Source: Alteromonas australica (lineage in GTDB: Bacteria; Pseudomonadota; Gammaproteobacteria; Enterobacterales; Alteromonadaceae). Taken from it: DNA of 64,000 nucleotides. Within the stretch, counting starts at the first letter, position 1. Each line of letters opens with the position of its first letter. The stretch is from positions 1,116,001-1,180,000 of the forward strand of contig NZ_CP008849.1 of assembly GCF_000730385.1 (NCBI RefSeq), in the 5' to 3' direction. This document shows positions 18,565-26,168 of this stretch, piece after piece. The notes beneath the pieces were generated by a model that searched no databases, was not told where the DNA came from, and saw only the letters and a program-made list of their open reading frames with translations. Position numbers and translations under genes: made by a program.

Positions 18565-19521
18565 GTTTAGACCTGATATTTCAGCTAAATAAACTCGGGT
18601 TGATTTGTCAATATGTGAGGAATAATACGACAAATAAAGGGTGTCGCCATCTATAACCATGCCGGGGTAACTGTTATCTCCACCACTTGGTAAGGTAAGC
18701 AAAACAGACAGTTGAGCCGACCCTTTTTCTAGCGACCAAATTTTCGTCGTTGAAACTTCACCATCCCAATCTCTTCCTGCCACTAGATAATGCGTTTCTG
18801 ATAGTGCATACATAACTGGCCCGCCAATGTAACAACCTAAATCTTTCCAAGTCCAAGAAGTATAAGGCGGGGAGGATTCACCGAGCATCGCGGAATAAGA
18901 GTCAGCATCACGTCTCACTACTGCGGTGGCGCTGCCATTTTGAGAAAATAAAATATGACTCTCGTTGGGGTAGCCTAATTGATGGGTTGCAAGTGATAGC
19001 GCATGATCTGTGACTAAATCCATTTGTTTATTAGGGTGCCCAGCGTATAAATCTATTCTGTTTTTGCCTCGGTTATAGGCAAAGCCGTAAGCTGTGTGAT
19101 TGAAAAACGTTAGGTTCCATAGCCACCAGCCCGGTTTTCCAAAAGAATGTGGGCCAGACCACGACATGCCCGTCGTAGTATGAAAACTCACCATATCCGT
19201 TGAAATACTGCCGGTAGTCGGACACTTTCGTTTCGCATAAGCGGTTAAATATAATACCTCACCATCGAAACTGAATTTAGGATCTCTTAAATCCGTGTCT
19301 GGCACCTGTAAGTGTTGATAGTGCTTTTCTTTGCTCAATAGCGAGTATTTAACAATGACGATTTGCCCATCAAGGCTGACATGATCGCATGCTTGACGAT
19401 AACAACAGAAAACGGCAGTTAAATGTTTCTCGAAGGGCGACGCAATAAGATCGGTAAAGGCACAGTGCGGTGCCGGGGCGGAAATACGTTCTACACTGTT
19501 TAGAGTTAGTTTATTTTTCAC
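18550..19521 (-). CDS. Unrecognised protein, probable beta-propeller (sialidase-like / BNR-type)
   Basis: I do not recognise a named family. The 323-residue protein has no signal peptide or membrane segment and is rich in Trp, Tyr, Ser and Gly. Repeating blade-like units are visible: DPKFSFDGEVLYLTAYA, then SWSGPHSFGKPGWWLWN, HLVAGRD-type loops, and near the end GDNSYPGMVIDGDTLYLSYY. The last pattern resembles the final blade of sialidase-like or family-43-like propellers. It is a single gene, opposite in strand to all neighbours, set between flgL and the first flagellin. A link to flagellin glycans is only inference from position. It could also be a later insertion with an unrelated role. 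Confidence 0.5.
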   Translation of the reverse strand: MKNKLTLNSVERISAPAPHCAFTDLIASPFEKHLTAVFCCYRQACDHVSLDGQIVIVKYSLLSKEKHYQHLQVPDTDLRDPKFSFDGEVLYLTAYAKRKCPTTGSISTDMVSFHTTTGMSWSGPHSFGKPGWWLWNLTFFNHTAYGFAYNRGKNRIDLYAGHPNKQMDLVTDHALSLATHQLGYPNESHILFSQNGSATAVVRRDADSYSAMLGESSPPYTSWTWKDLGCYIGGPVMYALSETHYLVAGRDWDGEVSTTKIWSLEKGSAQLSVLLTLPSGGDNSYPGMVIDGDTLYLSYYSSHIDKSTRVYLAEISGLNALHC

Positions 19522-19604
19522 TCAATATCCTTTTAAAAACGGATGCTTAGAAGATAGTAGGTGGCAAATATCATCCGCGCTACGGCAATTTTCGTAAATT
19601 TTTC

Positions 19605-19631
19605 TAAAGGCTTTGCTATTTACGTCGATAC
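19605..19631 (+). promoter_or_regulatory. sigma28 promoter of flagellin gene 1
   Basis: TAAA, a 15-base spacer, then GTCGATAC, close to the FliA consensus. It predicts a leader of about 110 bases. The leader contains two small GC hairpins (about 19694-19709, GCCGG/CCGGC, and 19712-19725, CCAGC/GCTGG) ahead of the GTAGGAGAG ribosome site. Confidence 0.75.
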
Positions 19632-19748
19632 AAACACTGAGAGAGCCAGTTCATCAATTACCCCTCAGGTGTTGGTGACTACTAAAATGAAACGCCGGTT
19701 CACGCCGGCAGCCAGCACACGCTGGACTGAGAGTGTAGGAGAGACTTT

Positions 19749-20600
19749 ATGTCTATGTTCGTAAATACCAATGTTTCCTCATTGAATGCCCAGCGTCAAT
19801 TATTTGATGTAAGCAACTCTTTGAGCACGTCATTTGAACGTCTGTCTTCAGGCTTCCGTATCAACAGCGCTGCTGATGATGCTGCTGGTCTTCAGATTAC
19901 CGATAGAATGACATCGCAAGTTCAAGGCTTAAACCAAGCCGTTCGTAACGCAAATGACGCAATATCACTGTCACAAACTGCTGAAGGTGCATTGTCTGAA
20001 ACGACCACTGCGCTACAGCGTATTCGTACGTTAGCGGTACAATCACAAAACGGTATCAACAGTGATTCAGACCGTGAAGCGCTACAAAAAGAAGTGGATG
20101 CACTTCGCACAGAAATTTCACGTATCGCCACCACTACCCAATTTGCAGGTGTAGAGGTACTTTCTGGTGAATTCTCGGCGAAATTCCTGGTCGGTGCAAA
20201 CTCAGGTCAAACCATATCTGTGAACCTTTCAACTCAAGCGCTAACCCGAGCAAATGTTCAGGGTTTTAGTGCAACAGGTTTAGGCCTTACTGGTACAGGT
20301 AATGACGTGTTAACCAGTGAAAATGCGTCATCAATGATGGCGTCAATTGACAACGCAATTTCTGCAATTGGTGGTTTACGCGCTGATTTAGGTGCACTAC
20401 AAAACCGTTTTCAGTCAACAATTCGTAACTTAAGCAACATATCTGAGAACGTGGCAGCTGCACGCTCGCAAATCAAAGATACTGATTTTGCAACTGAGAC
20501 GGCAAACTTGACTCGTAACCAGATCATTCAGCAAGCAAGTACTACTATCCTTTCTCAAGCGAATCAGCGTCCGCAATCGGCTCTCTCGCTATTAGGTTAA
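19749..20600 (+). CDS. fliC: Flagellin 1
   Basis: Filament subunit. The 283-residue protein has the conserved D0/D1 N terminus (FVNTNVSSLNAQRQLF, then ERLSSGFRINSAADDAAGLQ) and C terminus (DTDFATETANLTRNQIIQQA, ending ALSLLG). The variable centre is very short (about 170-195), so it is a compact flagellin without outer D2/D3 domains. Surface-exposed Ser and Thr in the central part are the likely O-glycosylation sites. A sigma28 promoter precedes it and a strong terminator follows. Confidence 0.96.
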   Translation: MSMFVNTNVSSLNAQRQLFDVSNSLSTSFERLSSGFRINSAADDAAGLQITDRMTSQVQGLNQAVRNANDAISLSQTAEGALSETTTALQRIRTLAVQSQNGINSDSDREALQKEVDALRTEISRIATTTQFAGVEVLSGEFSAKFLVGANSGQTISVNLSTQALTRANVQGFSATGLGLTGTGNDVLTSENASSMMASIDNAISAIGGLRADLGALQNRFQSTIRNLSNISENVAAARSQIKDTDFATETANLTRNQIIQQASTTILSQANQRPQSALSLLG

Positions 20601-20617
20601 TGCTTCAACCATGATGA

Positions 20618-20630
20618 GTCAGGAGGTAGT
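20618..20630 (+). repeat. 13-base direct repeat, copy 1 (after flagellin 1)
   Basis: CAGGAGGTAGTGA occurs here just after the flagellin 1 stop and again, identical, at 21017-21029 in the flagellin 2 leader. A related GGGAGTAGTGA occurs near 22772 in the flagellin 3 leader. Confidence 0.7.
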
Positions 20631-20652
20631 GAAATTTCCGGCTTAATTTGGC

Positions 20653-20684
20653 AAAAAGACCAAACTTCGTTTGGTCTTTTTTTT
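20653..20684 (+). terminator. Intrinsic terminator after flagellin 1
   Basis: AAAAAGACCAAAC, loop TTC, GTTTGGTC, then an eight-base T-run. Strong, and its flanks could allow termination in both directions. Confidence 0.9.
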
Positions 20685-20744
20685 GTTTAAATACCTCATC
20701 TCCCCACCTTTTTTAGACTCGCCGAAAAAAATGACTAAAAATGC

Positions 20745-20772
20745 TAAAGGAATTCTCTTTTCTTGACGATAA
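20745..20772 (+). promoter_or_regulatory. Second, upstream sigma28-like promoter before flagellin 2
   Basis: TAAA, a 16-base spacer, then GACGATAA. It is 167 bases upstream of the stop-gap promoter at 20937 and nearly 470 bases before the flagellin start. It may drive a longer leader, drive a separate small RNA, or be a relic. Confidence 0.5.
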
Positions 20773-20936
20773 CAAGTACAAAGGGGAAGAACACAGTGTT
20801 TTAAACCTTTAGTGACGAAAAATTGGCATTAATTCATTGTAAAGAATATTAAAGCGTTATCTTTGTTGTGATTTTTGTCTACATAATACTATGAAATACA
20901 AAAGGTTAATTTTTAAAAATTATTTCTAAAAAGTTC

Positions 20937-20964
20937 TAAAGGAATAATTAGTCTTAGCCGATAA
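20937..20964 (+). promoter_or_regulatory. sigma28 promoter of flagellin gene 2
   Basis: TAAA, a 16-base spacer, then GCCGATAA with a perfect -10. It predicts a leader of about 265 bases, much longer than that of flagellin 1 or 3. Confidence 0.75.
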
Positions 20965-21016
20965 AAAGATAAGTTTGCAGGAAGTTGGTAGAGCTGCTGA
21001 CAGGCGAGAATGAAGC

Positions 21017-21029
21017 CAGGAGGTAGTGA
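21017..21029 (+). repeat. 13-base direct repeat, copy 2 (flagellin 2 leader)
   Basis: Exact copy of the sequence at 20618-20630. It lies in the transcribed leader and contains two GGA/GGT triplets of the sort CsrA-type regulators bind, but there is no proof of such use. Confidence 0.7.
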
Positions 21030-21070
21030 GAGGTTTGAGGTCTGGAACAACAAACCCACCGGCCAGCAAA

Positions 21071-21143
21071 CGAGAAGGTAACTTCTCGGTGTAGCAATAC
21101 TTTGAAGGGGGTGACCCCGCAAAGCGTCAGAAAAACATCTGAC
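21071..21143 (+). promoter_or_regulatory. Structured leader RNA of flagellin 2: three consecutive hairpins
   Basis: Hairpin A: CGAGAAG, GTAA, CTTCTCG (21071-21088). Hairpin B: CTTTG-AA-GGGG, GTGA, CCCC-G-CAAAG (21100-21124). Hairpin C: GTCAGA, six-base loop, TCTGAC (21126-21143). Loops A and B fit the GNRA tetraloop rule, and B and C almost abut. I could not match the arrangement to a named riboswitch; the c-di-GMP-I consensus does not fit. Confidence 0.6.
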
Positions 21144-21238
21144 TCAATTGTTACAGCAAAACTTATACCAAAATATTTTAAAACACGCGCAAATAATAAA
21201 ACCAATAGCGCAACACTCTAATCTGTTAGGAGAGTCTC

Positions 21239-22084
21239 ATGAGTTTATTCGTAAATACCAATGTGTCATCACTGAATGCGCAAAGACAATTGTTTACTAC
21301 TGGTAACAACCTTAATACCGCTTTTGAGCGTTTGTCATCTGGCTTTAGAATTAATAGTGCTGCAGACGATGCTGCTGGTCTTCAAATTACCGACCGTATG
21401 ACATCGCAAATTCAGGGACTAGATCAAGCTGTTAGAAATGCAAACGACGGTATTTCACTTGCGCAAACCGCAGAAGGTGCAATGTCTGAAACGACTACCG
21501 CGCTACAACGTATTCGTACCCTAGCTATTCAATCTCAAAACGGCATTAATTCTGATGCTGACCGTGAAGCACTGCAAAAAGAAGTTGATGCGCTTCGTAC
21601 TGAGATTTCACGTATAGCAACGACTACGCAGTTTGCTGGCGTTGAAGTTTTATCAGGTGCTTTCTCAGCGCGTTTCTTAGTGGGCGCAAACTCAGGTCAA
21701 ACGATTTCGGTTAATCTTTCATCTCAGGCATTAGTGCGCGCTGGTGTTGATGGGTTCAGTGCGACAGGTCTTGGAATAACGACTTCTGACGTGTTAACTG
21801 AAACTAATGCCTCTGCATTGCTAACTTCCGTAGATAATGCCATCTCGGCAATTGGTGGCCTGCGTGCAGATTTAGGTGCTTTACAGAATCGTTTCCAATC
21901 AACAATCAGAAACTTAAGTAACATTTCTGAGAACGTATCAGCGGCAAGATCGCGCATTAAAGATACGGATTTTGCCACCGAAACGGCAGAGTTGAGCCGT
22001 AACCAAATCCTTCAACAGGCGAGTACAACTATACTTGCTCAGGCGAACCAGCGTCCACAAGCTGCGCTATCGCTACTAGGTTAA
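21239..22084 (+). CDS. fliC: Flagellin 2
   Basis: Filament subunit, 281 residues, close paralogue of flagellin 1. It shares FVNTNVSSLNAQRQLF and ERLSSGFRINSAADDAAGLQ at the N terminus and ends with ANQRPQAALSLLG. The main differences are in the short central part (about 168-200) and in scattered N-terminal positions (TTGNNLNTAF in place of DVSNSLSTSF). A ribosome site TAGGAGAG is 6 bases upstream. It is driven by its own sigma28 promoter with a long structured leader and ended by its own terminator. Confidence 0.96.
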   Translation: MSLFVNTNVSSLNAQRQLFTTGNNLNTAFERLSSGFRINSAADDAAGLQITDRMTSQIQGLDQAVRNANDGISLAQTAEGAMSETTTALQRIRTLAIQSQNGINSDADREALQKEVDALRTEISRIATTTQFAGVEVLSGAFSARFLVGANSGQTISVNLSSQALVRAGVDGFSATGLGITTSDVLTETNASALLTSVDNAISAIGGLRADLGALQNRFQSTIRNLSNISENVSAARSRIKDTDFATETAELSRNQILQQASTTILAQANQRPQAALSLLG

Positions 22085-22139
22085 TTTCTATTAGGCGTTT
22101 AATGGGAAGGAGTTGAGAGGCCATCCCCCAAGAAAGGTT

Positions 22140-22164
22140 GGCGGCCAATAAGGCCGCCCCTTTT
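22140..22164 (+). terminator. Intrinsic terminator after flagellin 2
   Basis: GGCGGCC, loop AATAA, GGCCGCC, then CCTTTT: a very stable 7-base GC stem with a short T-run. Confidence 0.8.
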
Positions 22165-22183
22165 AAGAAAATGCCGACTAACA

Positions 22184-22201
22184 GGACTAAGAGTGTAGAA
22201 G
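22184..22201 (+). repeat. Relic of a flagellin 5' leader
   Basis: GGACTAAGAGTGTAGAAG matches GGACTGAGAGTGTAGGAG at 19724-19741 (immediately before flagellin 1) at 16 of 18 positions, but no flagellin gene follows it here; a terminator does. Confidence 0.55.
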
Positions 22202-22288
22202 TGTTGGTTGAGAGGCCAGTTTATCCTACTAAGTACGCTGCCAGCCGACAGAAACTGAATTTGCTCAATCTCCTAACGTGAGCAAATT

Positions 22289-22317
22289 GGCCGAGATTTA
22301 TGTCTCGGCCTTTTTTT
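22289..22317 (+). terminator. Second intrinsic terminator between flagellins 2 and 3
   Basis: GGCCGAGA, loop TTTATG, TCTCGGCC, then seven T. Just before it TTGCTCA (22261-22267) and TGAGCAA (22279-22285) can form another stem. It has no gene to terminate unless the stretch 22165-22317 is itself transcribed. Confidence 0.85.
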
Positions 22318-22623
22318 GTTTTTCACCGAAACATCCCGCCAATTTCAAGCTTTCCACTGAGCAATATCGAAAGCTCAATTTTTAAATGCATGATAAATGC
22401 CAATATTAAACATATGCATTAATCACAACGCTACCAACCCCTGGGCTTTTTCTGATGACAGCCTGCCGATATTCATGAAAATTCATCATGGCCGTACCAC
22501 ACATGCCGAACATCAGCATAATAATAGGGTTTTCTCGTGGAATAGAAAAGACTGTGTCTATGGCTTTTACTCACCAGCAAGCCGTTTCTTGCGCCTTTTC
22601 CAACTAAAGTTTATTAAATTTTT

Positions 22624-22649
22624 ATTGATTTAAATTATTTTAAATCAAT
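22624..22649. repeat. Perfect AT-rich inverted repeat
   Basis: ATTGATTTAAA, loop TTAT, TTTAAATCAAT: 11-base arms with no mismatch, about 50 bases upstream of the flagellin 3 sigma28 promoter. It could be an operator or simply an AT-rich hairpin. Confidence 0.55.
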
Positions 22650-22698
22650 GGGTTATGCATGCTCTTTGTTTTTCTTTCAAAAAAAATCAAAAAAAAGC

Positions 22699-22725
22699 TA
22701 AAGAAGTTAAAGTGTTGGCCGATAC
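22699..22725 (+). promoter_or_regulatory. sigma28 promoter of flagellin gene 3
   Basis: TAAA, a 15-base spacer, then GCCGATAC. Its leader of about 120 bases contains a 7-base-pair hairpin (CCAGCCA / TGGTTGG, 22784-22805) and a very strong AGGAGG ribosome site before the ATG. Confidence 0.8.
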
Positions 22726-22851
22726 CTTTAGTTGAGGGGTAATTTAATTTACTTATTGAGAGGGATTGGTAGGGAGTAGTGACCCAGCCAATTTGAACTG
22801 GTTGGATTTAATGGTAGCACTGTCTCCATCGAATCCCTAGGAGGTAATCTA

Positions 22852-23691
22852 ATGTCTTTATTTGTTAATACTAATGTATCAGCGCTAAACGCTCAACGTC
22901 AGCTTTTTGACGTGAATGATCGTTTAAATACATCTTTTGAAAGATTGTCATCTGGGTTTAGGATCAACAGTGCAGCAGACGATGCAGCAGGTCTTCAAAT
23001 TTCAGATCGTCTTACGTCACAAGTACAGGGCTTGAACCAAGCTGTACGTAACGCGAATGACGCCATTTCTCTAACACAAACTGCCGAAGGCGCACTGGGT
23101 GAGGTAACCACAAGCCTACAACGCATTCGCCAGTTAGCGGTACAATCTCAAAACGGGATCAACAGTGACTCAGACCGTGAAGCGCTTCAAAAAGAAGTGA
23201 CTGCACTACGTACTGAAATTTCTCGTATTGCGACCACCACACAGTTCGGTAACGTGAATGTACTCGACGGCAACTTCTCTGCAAAGTTTTTAGTAGGTGC
23301 TAACGAAGGCCAAACTATCTCTGTGAATTTATCGTCGACTAACCTTGGTCAAATTGGTGGTTTTAGTGCCACCGGCTTGGGAATTGTCAGTAACGATATC
23401 TCAACTGCCGACGGTGCTTCGGCGCTGCTAGGTGATGTTGATGCGGCAATTTCGGGTATTGGTGCGGTTCGTGCGGATTTAGGTGCGCTTCAAAACCGTT
23501 TCCAGTCTACCATTCGCAACTTGAGTAACATCAGCGAAAACCTATCTGCTGCACGTTCGCAAATTATGGATACAGACTTTGCCTCTGAAACGGCCGAGTT
23601 AACGCGAAATCAGATTGTTCAGCAGGCATCAATATCTGTACTAAGTCAGGCAAACCAGCGTCCACAAGCTGCGCTATCTTTGCTTGGATAA
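22852..23691 (+). CDS. fliC: Flagellin 3
   Basis: Filament subunit, 279 residues. The N terminus is FVNTNVSALNAQRQLF and the C terminus TANQ-type ending ALSLLG. It differs more from flagellins 1 and 2 than they do from each other: GEVTTSLQRIRQL replaces SETTTALQRIRTL, and the central region is shorter (about 168-195). It has its own sigma28 promoter and the strongest ribosome site of the three, so it may be a major subunit (inference). flaG follows after 92 bases. Confidence 0.96.
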   Translation: MSLFVNTNVSALNAQRQLFDVNDRLNTSFERLSSGFRINSAADDAAGLQISDRLTSQVQGLNQAVRNANDAISLTQTAEGALGEVTTSLQRIRQLAVQSQNGINSDSDREALQKEVTALRTEISRIATTTQFGNVNVLDGNFSAKFLVGANEGQTISVNLSSTNLGQIGGFSATGLGIVSNDISTADGASALLGDVDAAISGIGAVRADLGALQNRFQSTIRNLSNISENLSAARSQIMDTDFASETAELTRNQIVQQASISVLSQANQRPQAALSLLG

Positions 23692-23723
23692 GCTATAATA
23701 CAAACTAACCTTAGTTGAGATGT

Positions 23724-23759
23724 AACGGGTGCTTGCTGAATGGCGGGGGCCCGTTTTGT
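23724..23759 (+). terminator. Possible terminator after flagellin 3
   Basis: AACGGG (23724-23729) can pair with CCCGTT (23750-23755), followed by TTG. The 20-base loop is long, so read-through into flaG-fliD is likely. Confidence 0.4.
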
Positions 23760-23783
23760 CGTTTCATAAGGGGGAATATACGT

Positions 23784-24275
23784 ATGGATATAGTCAATAA
23801 TCAAAGTGGCCAAGATTTTGCTATTAAAAGTAGTTTAAGTAATAGCAATAAAAACATATCTGTTGCGGCTGATGACGAGTCTCAAGTAAGCAAAGCTGAG
23901 CGTGACAAGCAGGCATCAGGGTCAACAGATGTTAATGAGCAGGCGTTCCAAGACAGCAAAGAATCTGAAAAAGCGGTTAAAATTCTTCAAGCTAATGGTG
24001 ACACTGCCGATAACGTCACTGTAGAGAGGAATGAAATTGCCCTTGAGACGGCAATTGAAGATGTCGAATCATTCATACAAATGCAAAATCGCAATTTAGC
24101 GTTTTCCATTGATGAAGATACGGATCGCGCGGTAGTAACAGTAAGAGACTCTGATTCTGGCGACGTTATCAGACAAATACCTTCTGAAGAAGTTTTGGCG
24201 CTCGCTGAGCGTATTCAAGATTTACAGCAGGATGTTGGTACTAGTGTAGGCGTATTCATCGACAACCAGGTTTAA
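23784..24275 (+). CDS. flaG: FlaG family protein
   Basis: FlaG proteins are small flagellar accessory proteins found beside flagellin and fliD in polar systems and thought to limit filament length. Starting at the ATG at 23784 (GGGGGA ribosome site) gives 163 residues. The first ~80 are hydrophilic and probably disordered. The conserved domain is at the end: FIQMQNRNLAFSIDEDTDRA, then VTVRDSDSGDVIRQIPSEEV. It is 11 bases upstream of fliD. Confidence 0.9.
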   Translation: MDIVNNQSGQDFAIKSSLSNSNKNISVAADDESQVSKAERDKQASGSTDVNEQAFQDSKESEKAVKILQANGDTADNVTVERNEIALETAIEDVESFIQMQNRNLAFSIDEDTDRAVVTVRDSDSGDVIRQIPSEEVLALAERIQDLQQDVGTSVGVFIDNQV

Positions 24276-24286
24276 TGAGGTGACGT

Positions 24287-25720
24287 ATGACAATTCAGTC
24301 GTTAGGCGTAGGTTCAGGTTTAGCATTAGATGACCTAGTTCAACAGTTGCTAGAGGCCGAACGTGCGCCCAAAGATGCAAGGTTGAATGAAAAAGAAGAG
24401 CGGATTGAAGCTGAGATTTCTGGCCTAGGTCAAATCAAATCGAAGCTATCGGCGTTTGAAGACTCTGTAGATGAGTTGAGAAGTGATGCCGATATAAATG
24501 GTCGTGAGCCTACTATTAGCAACCCCTCTGAAGACGATGATGTTTTGTCAGCGGAAGCCTCAAATTCTGCACTACGGGGTAGCTACGAAATCACCGTAGA
24601 ACAACTTGCCTCTGGTAGCCGAATTACAACTGATGACGGTGCGTTCACATCGTCCACCGACGCAGTCTTAAGCACAGGCGCGGGTTCGTTAACGTTTGAT
24701 GTGGGTGGCAGCGATAGCTTCACTATCGACGTCACCGCAGGAATGACGCTTACCGAGCTTCGCGAAGCGATTAATAACGCAGACGACAATTTTGGTGTTA
24801 CCGCGAATATTATTGATACCGGCACAAGTGCTGGCCCACGTCTTGTGTATTCTTCAAGTGAAACTGGTGAAGGTAACGACCTTGTTATTACCAACGATAC
24901 AGGTGCGGCTGAACTAGACAGGCTTTCTACCACTGGCGGTACCGGAAATATTAGTGCAGCTAACATACAGTCTGCGCAAAATGCCATTGCTTACATTGAT
25001 GGCATCGAAGTTCAAAGTGAATCAAACGAGTTCGAAAACACCATTCAAAACGTGTCATTTGAAGTTAATGAAGTTTCACCCAAAGATGCCAATGGTGACT
25101 TACTGGCGACCACGTTGGATATTGGCTACGACAAAGAAGGGTTAGAAGAAAAAATTCGCGCCTTTGTCGAGAATTACAATTCGTTGATTGATGAAATAGA
25201 CACGCTCACTCGTTATGGTGAATCTGAACTTGAAGAAGATGGTGCGCTTGCCGGTGATTCATTGCTACGGGGTATTCAAACAACCATGGCCAATATTGTC
25301 GGGGGGAATGTTAGCGCCTCTGCTCTAGGTGGGCTATTTCAAGTGGGCATTGAATTCAACGACGATGGCAAACTTGAAATAGGCACAACCGACTTCGGCC
25401 TTGGTACTGGTGAAGACCGATTAGAAGACGCGCTAGAAGACAATTTTGATGAAATTGCGAAATTATTTACCGACGAAAACGAAGGTATAGCAACGCGATT
25501 GTATGAATTTGCTGATGAATACACTTCCTATGGAGGCCTTATCAGCTTGCGAGAGCAAACGGCCAAAGATAATCGAGAAGAGCTTTACGACGAACGAGAA
25601 ACCTTAGAGCTTAGAATGCAAAGTTACGAAGATACGCTTCGTGGTAAATATTTGAATCTCGACCAAACCGTTGCGCAATTAAATCAAACGAGCTCAGCCT
25701 TGCTGGCATCGTTAGGTTAA
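24287..25720 (+). CDS. fliD: FliD filament cap (hook-associated protein 2)
   Basis: Caps the filament tip and folds incoming flagellin. The 477-residue protein has the conserved N terminus (SLGVGSGLALDDLVQQLLEA), the FliD_N domain, an acidic Ser/Thr-rich middle, and the FliD_C domain (KIRAFVENYNSLIDEIDTL) with a C-terminal coiled coil (QTVAQLNQTSSALLASLG). It is in an operon with flaG, fliS and fliT. Confidence 0.95.
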   Translation: MTIQSLGVGSGLALDDLVQQLLEAERAPKDARLNEKEERIEAEISGLGQIKSKLSAFEDSVDELRSDADINGREPTISNPSEDDDVLSAEASNSALRGSYEITVEQLASGSRITTDDGAFTSSTDAVLSTGAGSLTFDVGGSDSFTIDVTAGMTLTELREAINNADDNFGVTANIIDTGTSAGPRLVYSSSETGEGNDLVITNDTGAAELDRLSTTGGTGNISAANIQSAQNAIAYIDGIEVQSESNEFENTIQNVSFEVNEVSPKDANGDLLATTLDIGYDKEGLEEKIRAFVENYNSLIDEIDTLTRYGESELEEDGALAGDSLLRGIQTTMANIVGGNVSASALGGLFQVGIEFNDDGKLEIGTTDFGLGTGEDRLEDALEDNFDEIAKLFTDENEGIATRLYEFADEYTSYGGLISLREQTAKDNREELYDERETLELRMQSYEDTLRGKYLNLDQTVAQLNQTSSALLASLG

Positions 25721-25739
25721 GAATATACTGGAGTATCTT

Positions 25740-26168
25740 ATGTCACTAAAAGGTATTAATGCCTACAAGAAGGGGAACATCAAACAGGATGTGGCAACAG
25801 CCGATCCTCACAAGTTAACCTTAATGTTATTGCAAGGCGCATTGGACCGTATAGCGTACGCTAAAGGGGCCACAGAGCGAAAAGAGTTTGCGACGAAAGC
25901 TGACTATATTTCTAAGGCCAGCGCAATTATCATGCATTTAAGAGACACCTTGGACATTAAAATTGGTGGTGAAGTGGCCGAAAATATGTTCGCTTTGTAT
26001 AATTATATGCTTGAGCGGTTAGGGGATGCTCACGTCAAGAACGACTTGAAAATACTTGACGAAGTGTCTAGCCTGTTATCACCCATTCGAGACGCTTGGG
26101 TTCAAATTCCTGAAGAAGCGAAGCAGGAAGCCTTTGAAGCTCAGCGTCAAAAACGACAAGCTGTGTGA
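25740..26168 (+). CDS. fliS: FliS flagellin export chaperone
   Basis: Binds the C terminus of flagellin in the cytoplasm and stops early polymerisation. The 142-residue helical protein begins MSLKGINAYKKGNIKQDVAT and contains ADPHKLTLMLLQGALDRIAYAKGA, both typical. The stop overlaps the next gene by four bases (GTGA), indicating coupled translation. Confidence 0.94.
   Translation: MSLKGINAYKKGNIKQDVATADPHKLTLMLLQGALDRIAYAKGATERKEFATKADYISKASAIIMHLRDTLDIKIGGEVAENMFALYNYMLERLGDAHVKNDLKILDEVSSLLSPIRDAWVQIPEEAKQEAFEAQRQKRQAV

Larger units (their letters stand above)
20685..21238 (+). other. Long intergenic region before flagellin 2
   Basis: About 550 bases with no convincing gene. It contains two sigma28-like promoters (20745-20772 and 20937-20964), an AT-rich stretch between them, and a structured leader (21071-21143). 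The short ORFs on the minus strand here lack ribosome sites and recognisable content. Confidence 0.6.
22085..22851 (+). other. Long intergenic region between flagellins 2 and 3
   Basis: 767 bases without a convincing gene. In order it holds the flagellin 2 terminator, a leader-like relic (22184-22201), a second strong terminator (22289-22317), an AT-rich segment with a perfect 11-base inverted repeat (22624-22649), and the flagellin 3 promoter and leader. A 78-codon ORF at 22397-22633 has no ribosome site or family features. Confidence 0.6.

Noticed and set aside
19561..19764. 67-codon ORF upstream of flagellin 1
   Set aside because: It spans the sigma28 promoter and leader and overlaps the flagellin start in another frame; not a real gene.
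21071..21143. c-di-GMP-I (GEMM) riboswitch in the flagellin 2 leader
   Set aside because: GNRA loops and a short GCAAAGC string are suggestive, but the order and conserved bases of the GEMM consensus are not present.
22397..22633. 78-codon ORF between flagellins 2 and 3
   Set aside because: No ribosome site, no family-like motif, unusual composition (many His, Asn, Phe), and it lies in an AT-rich regulatory spacer.
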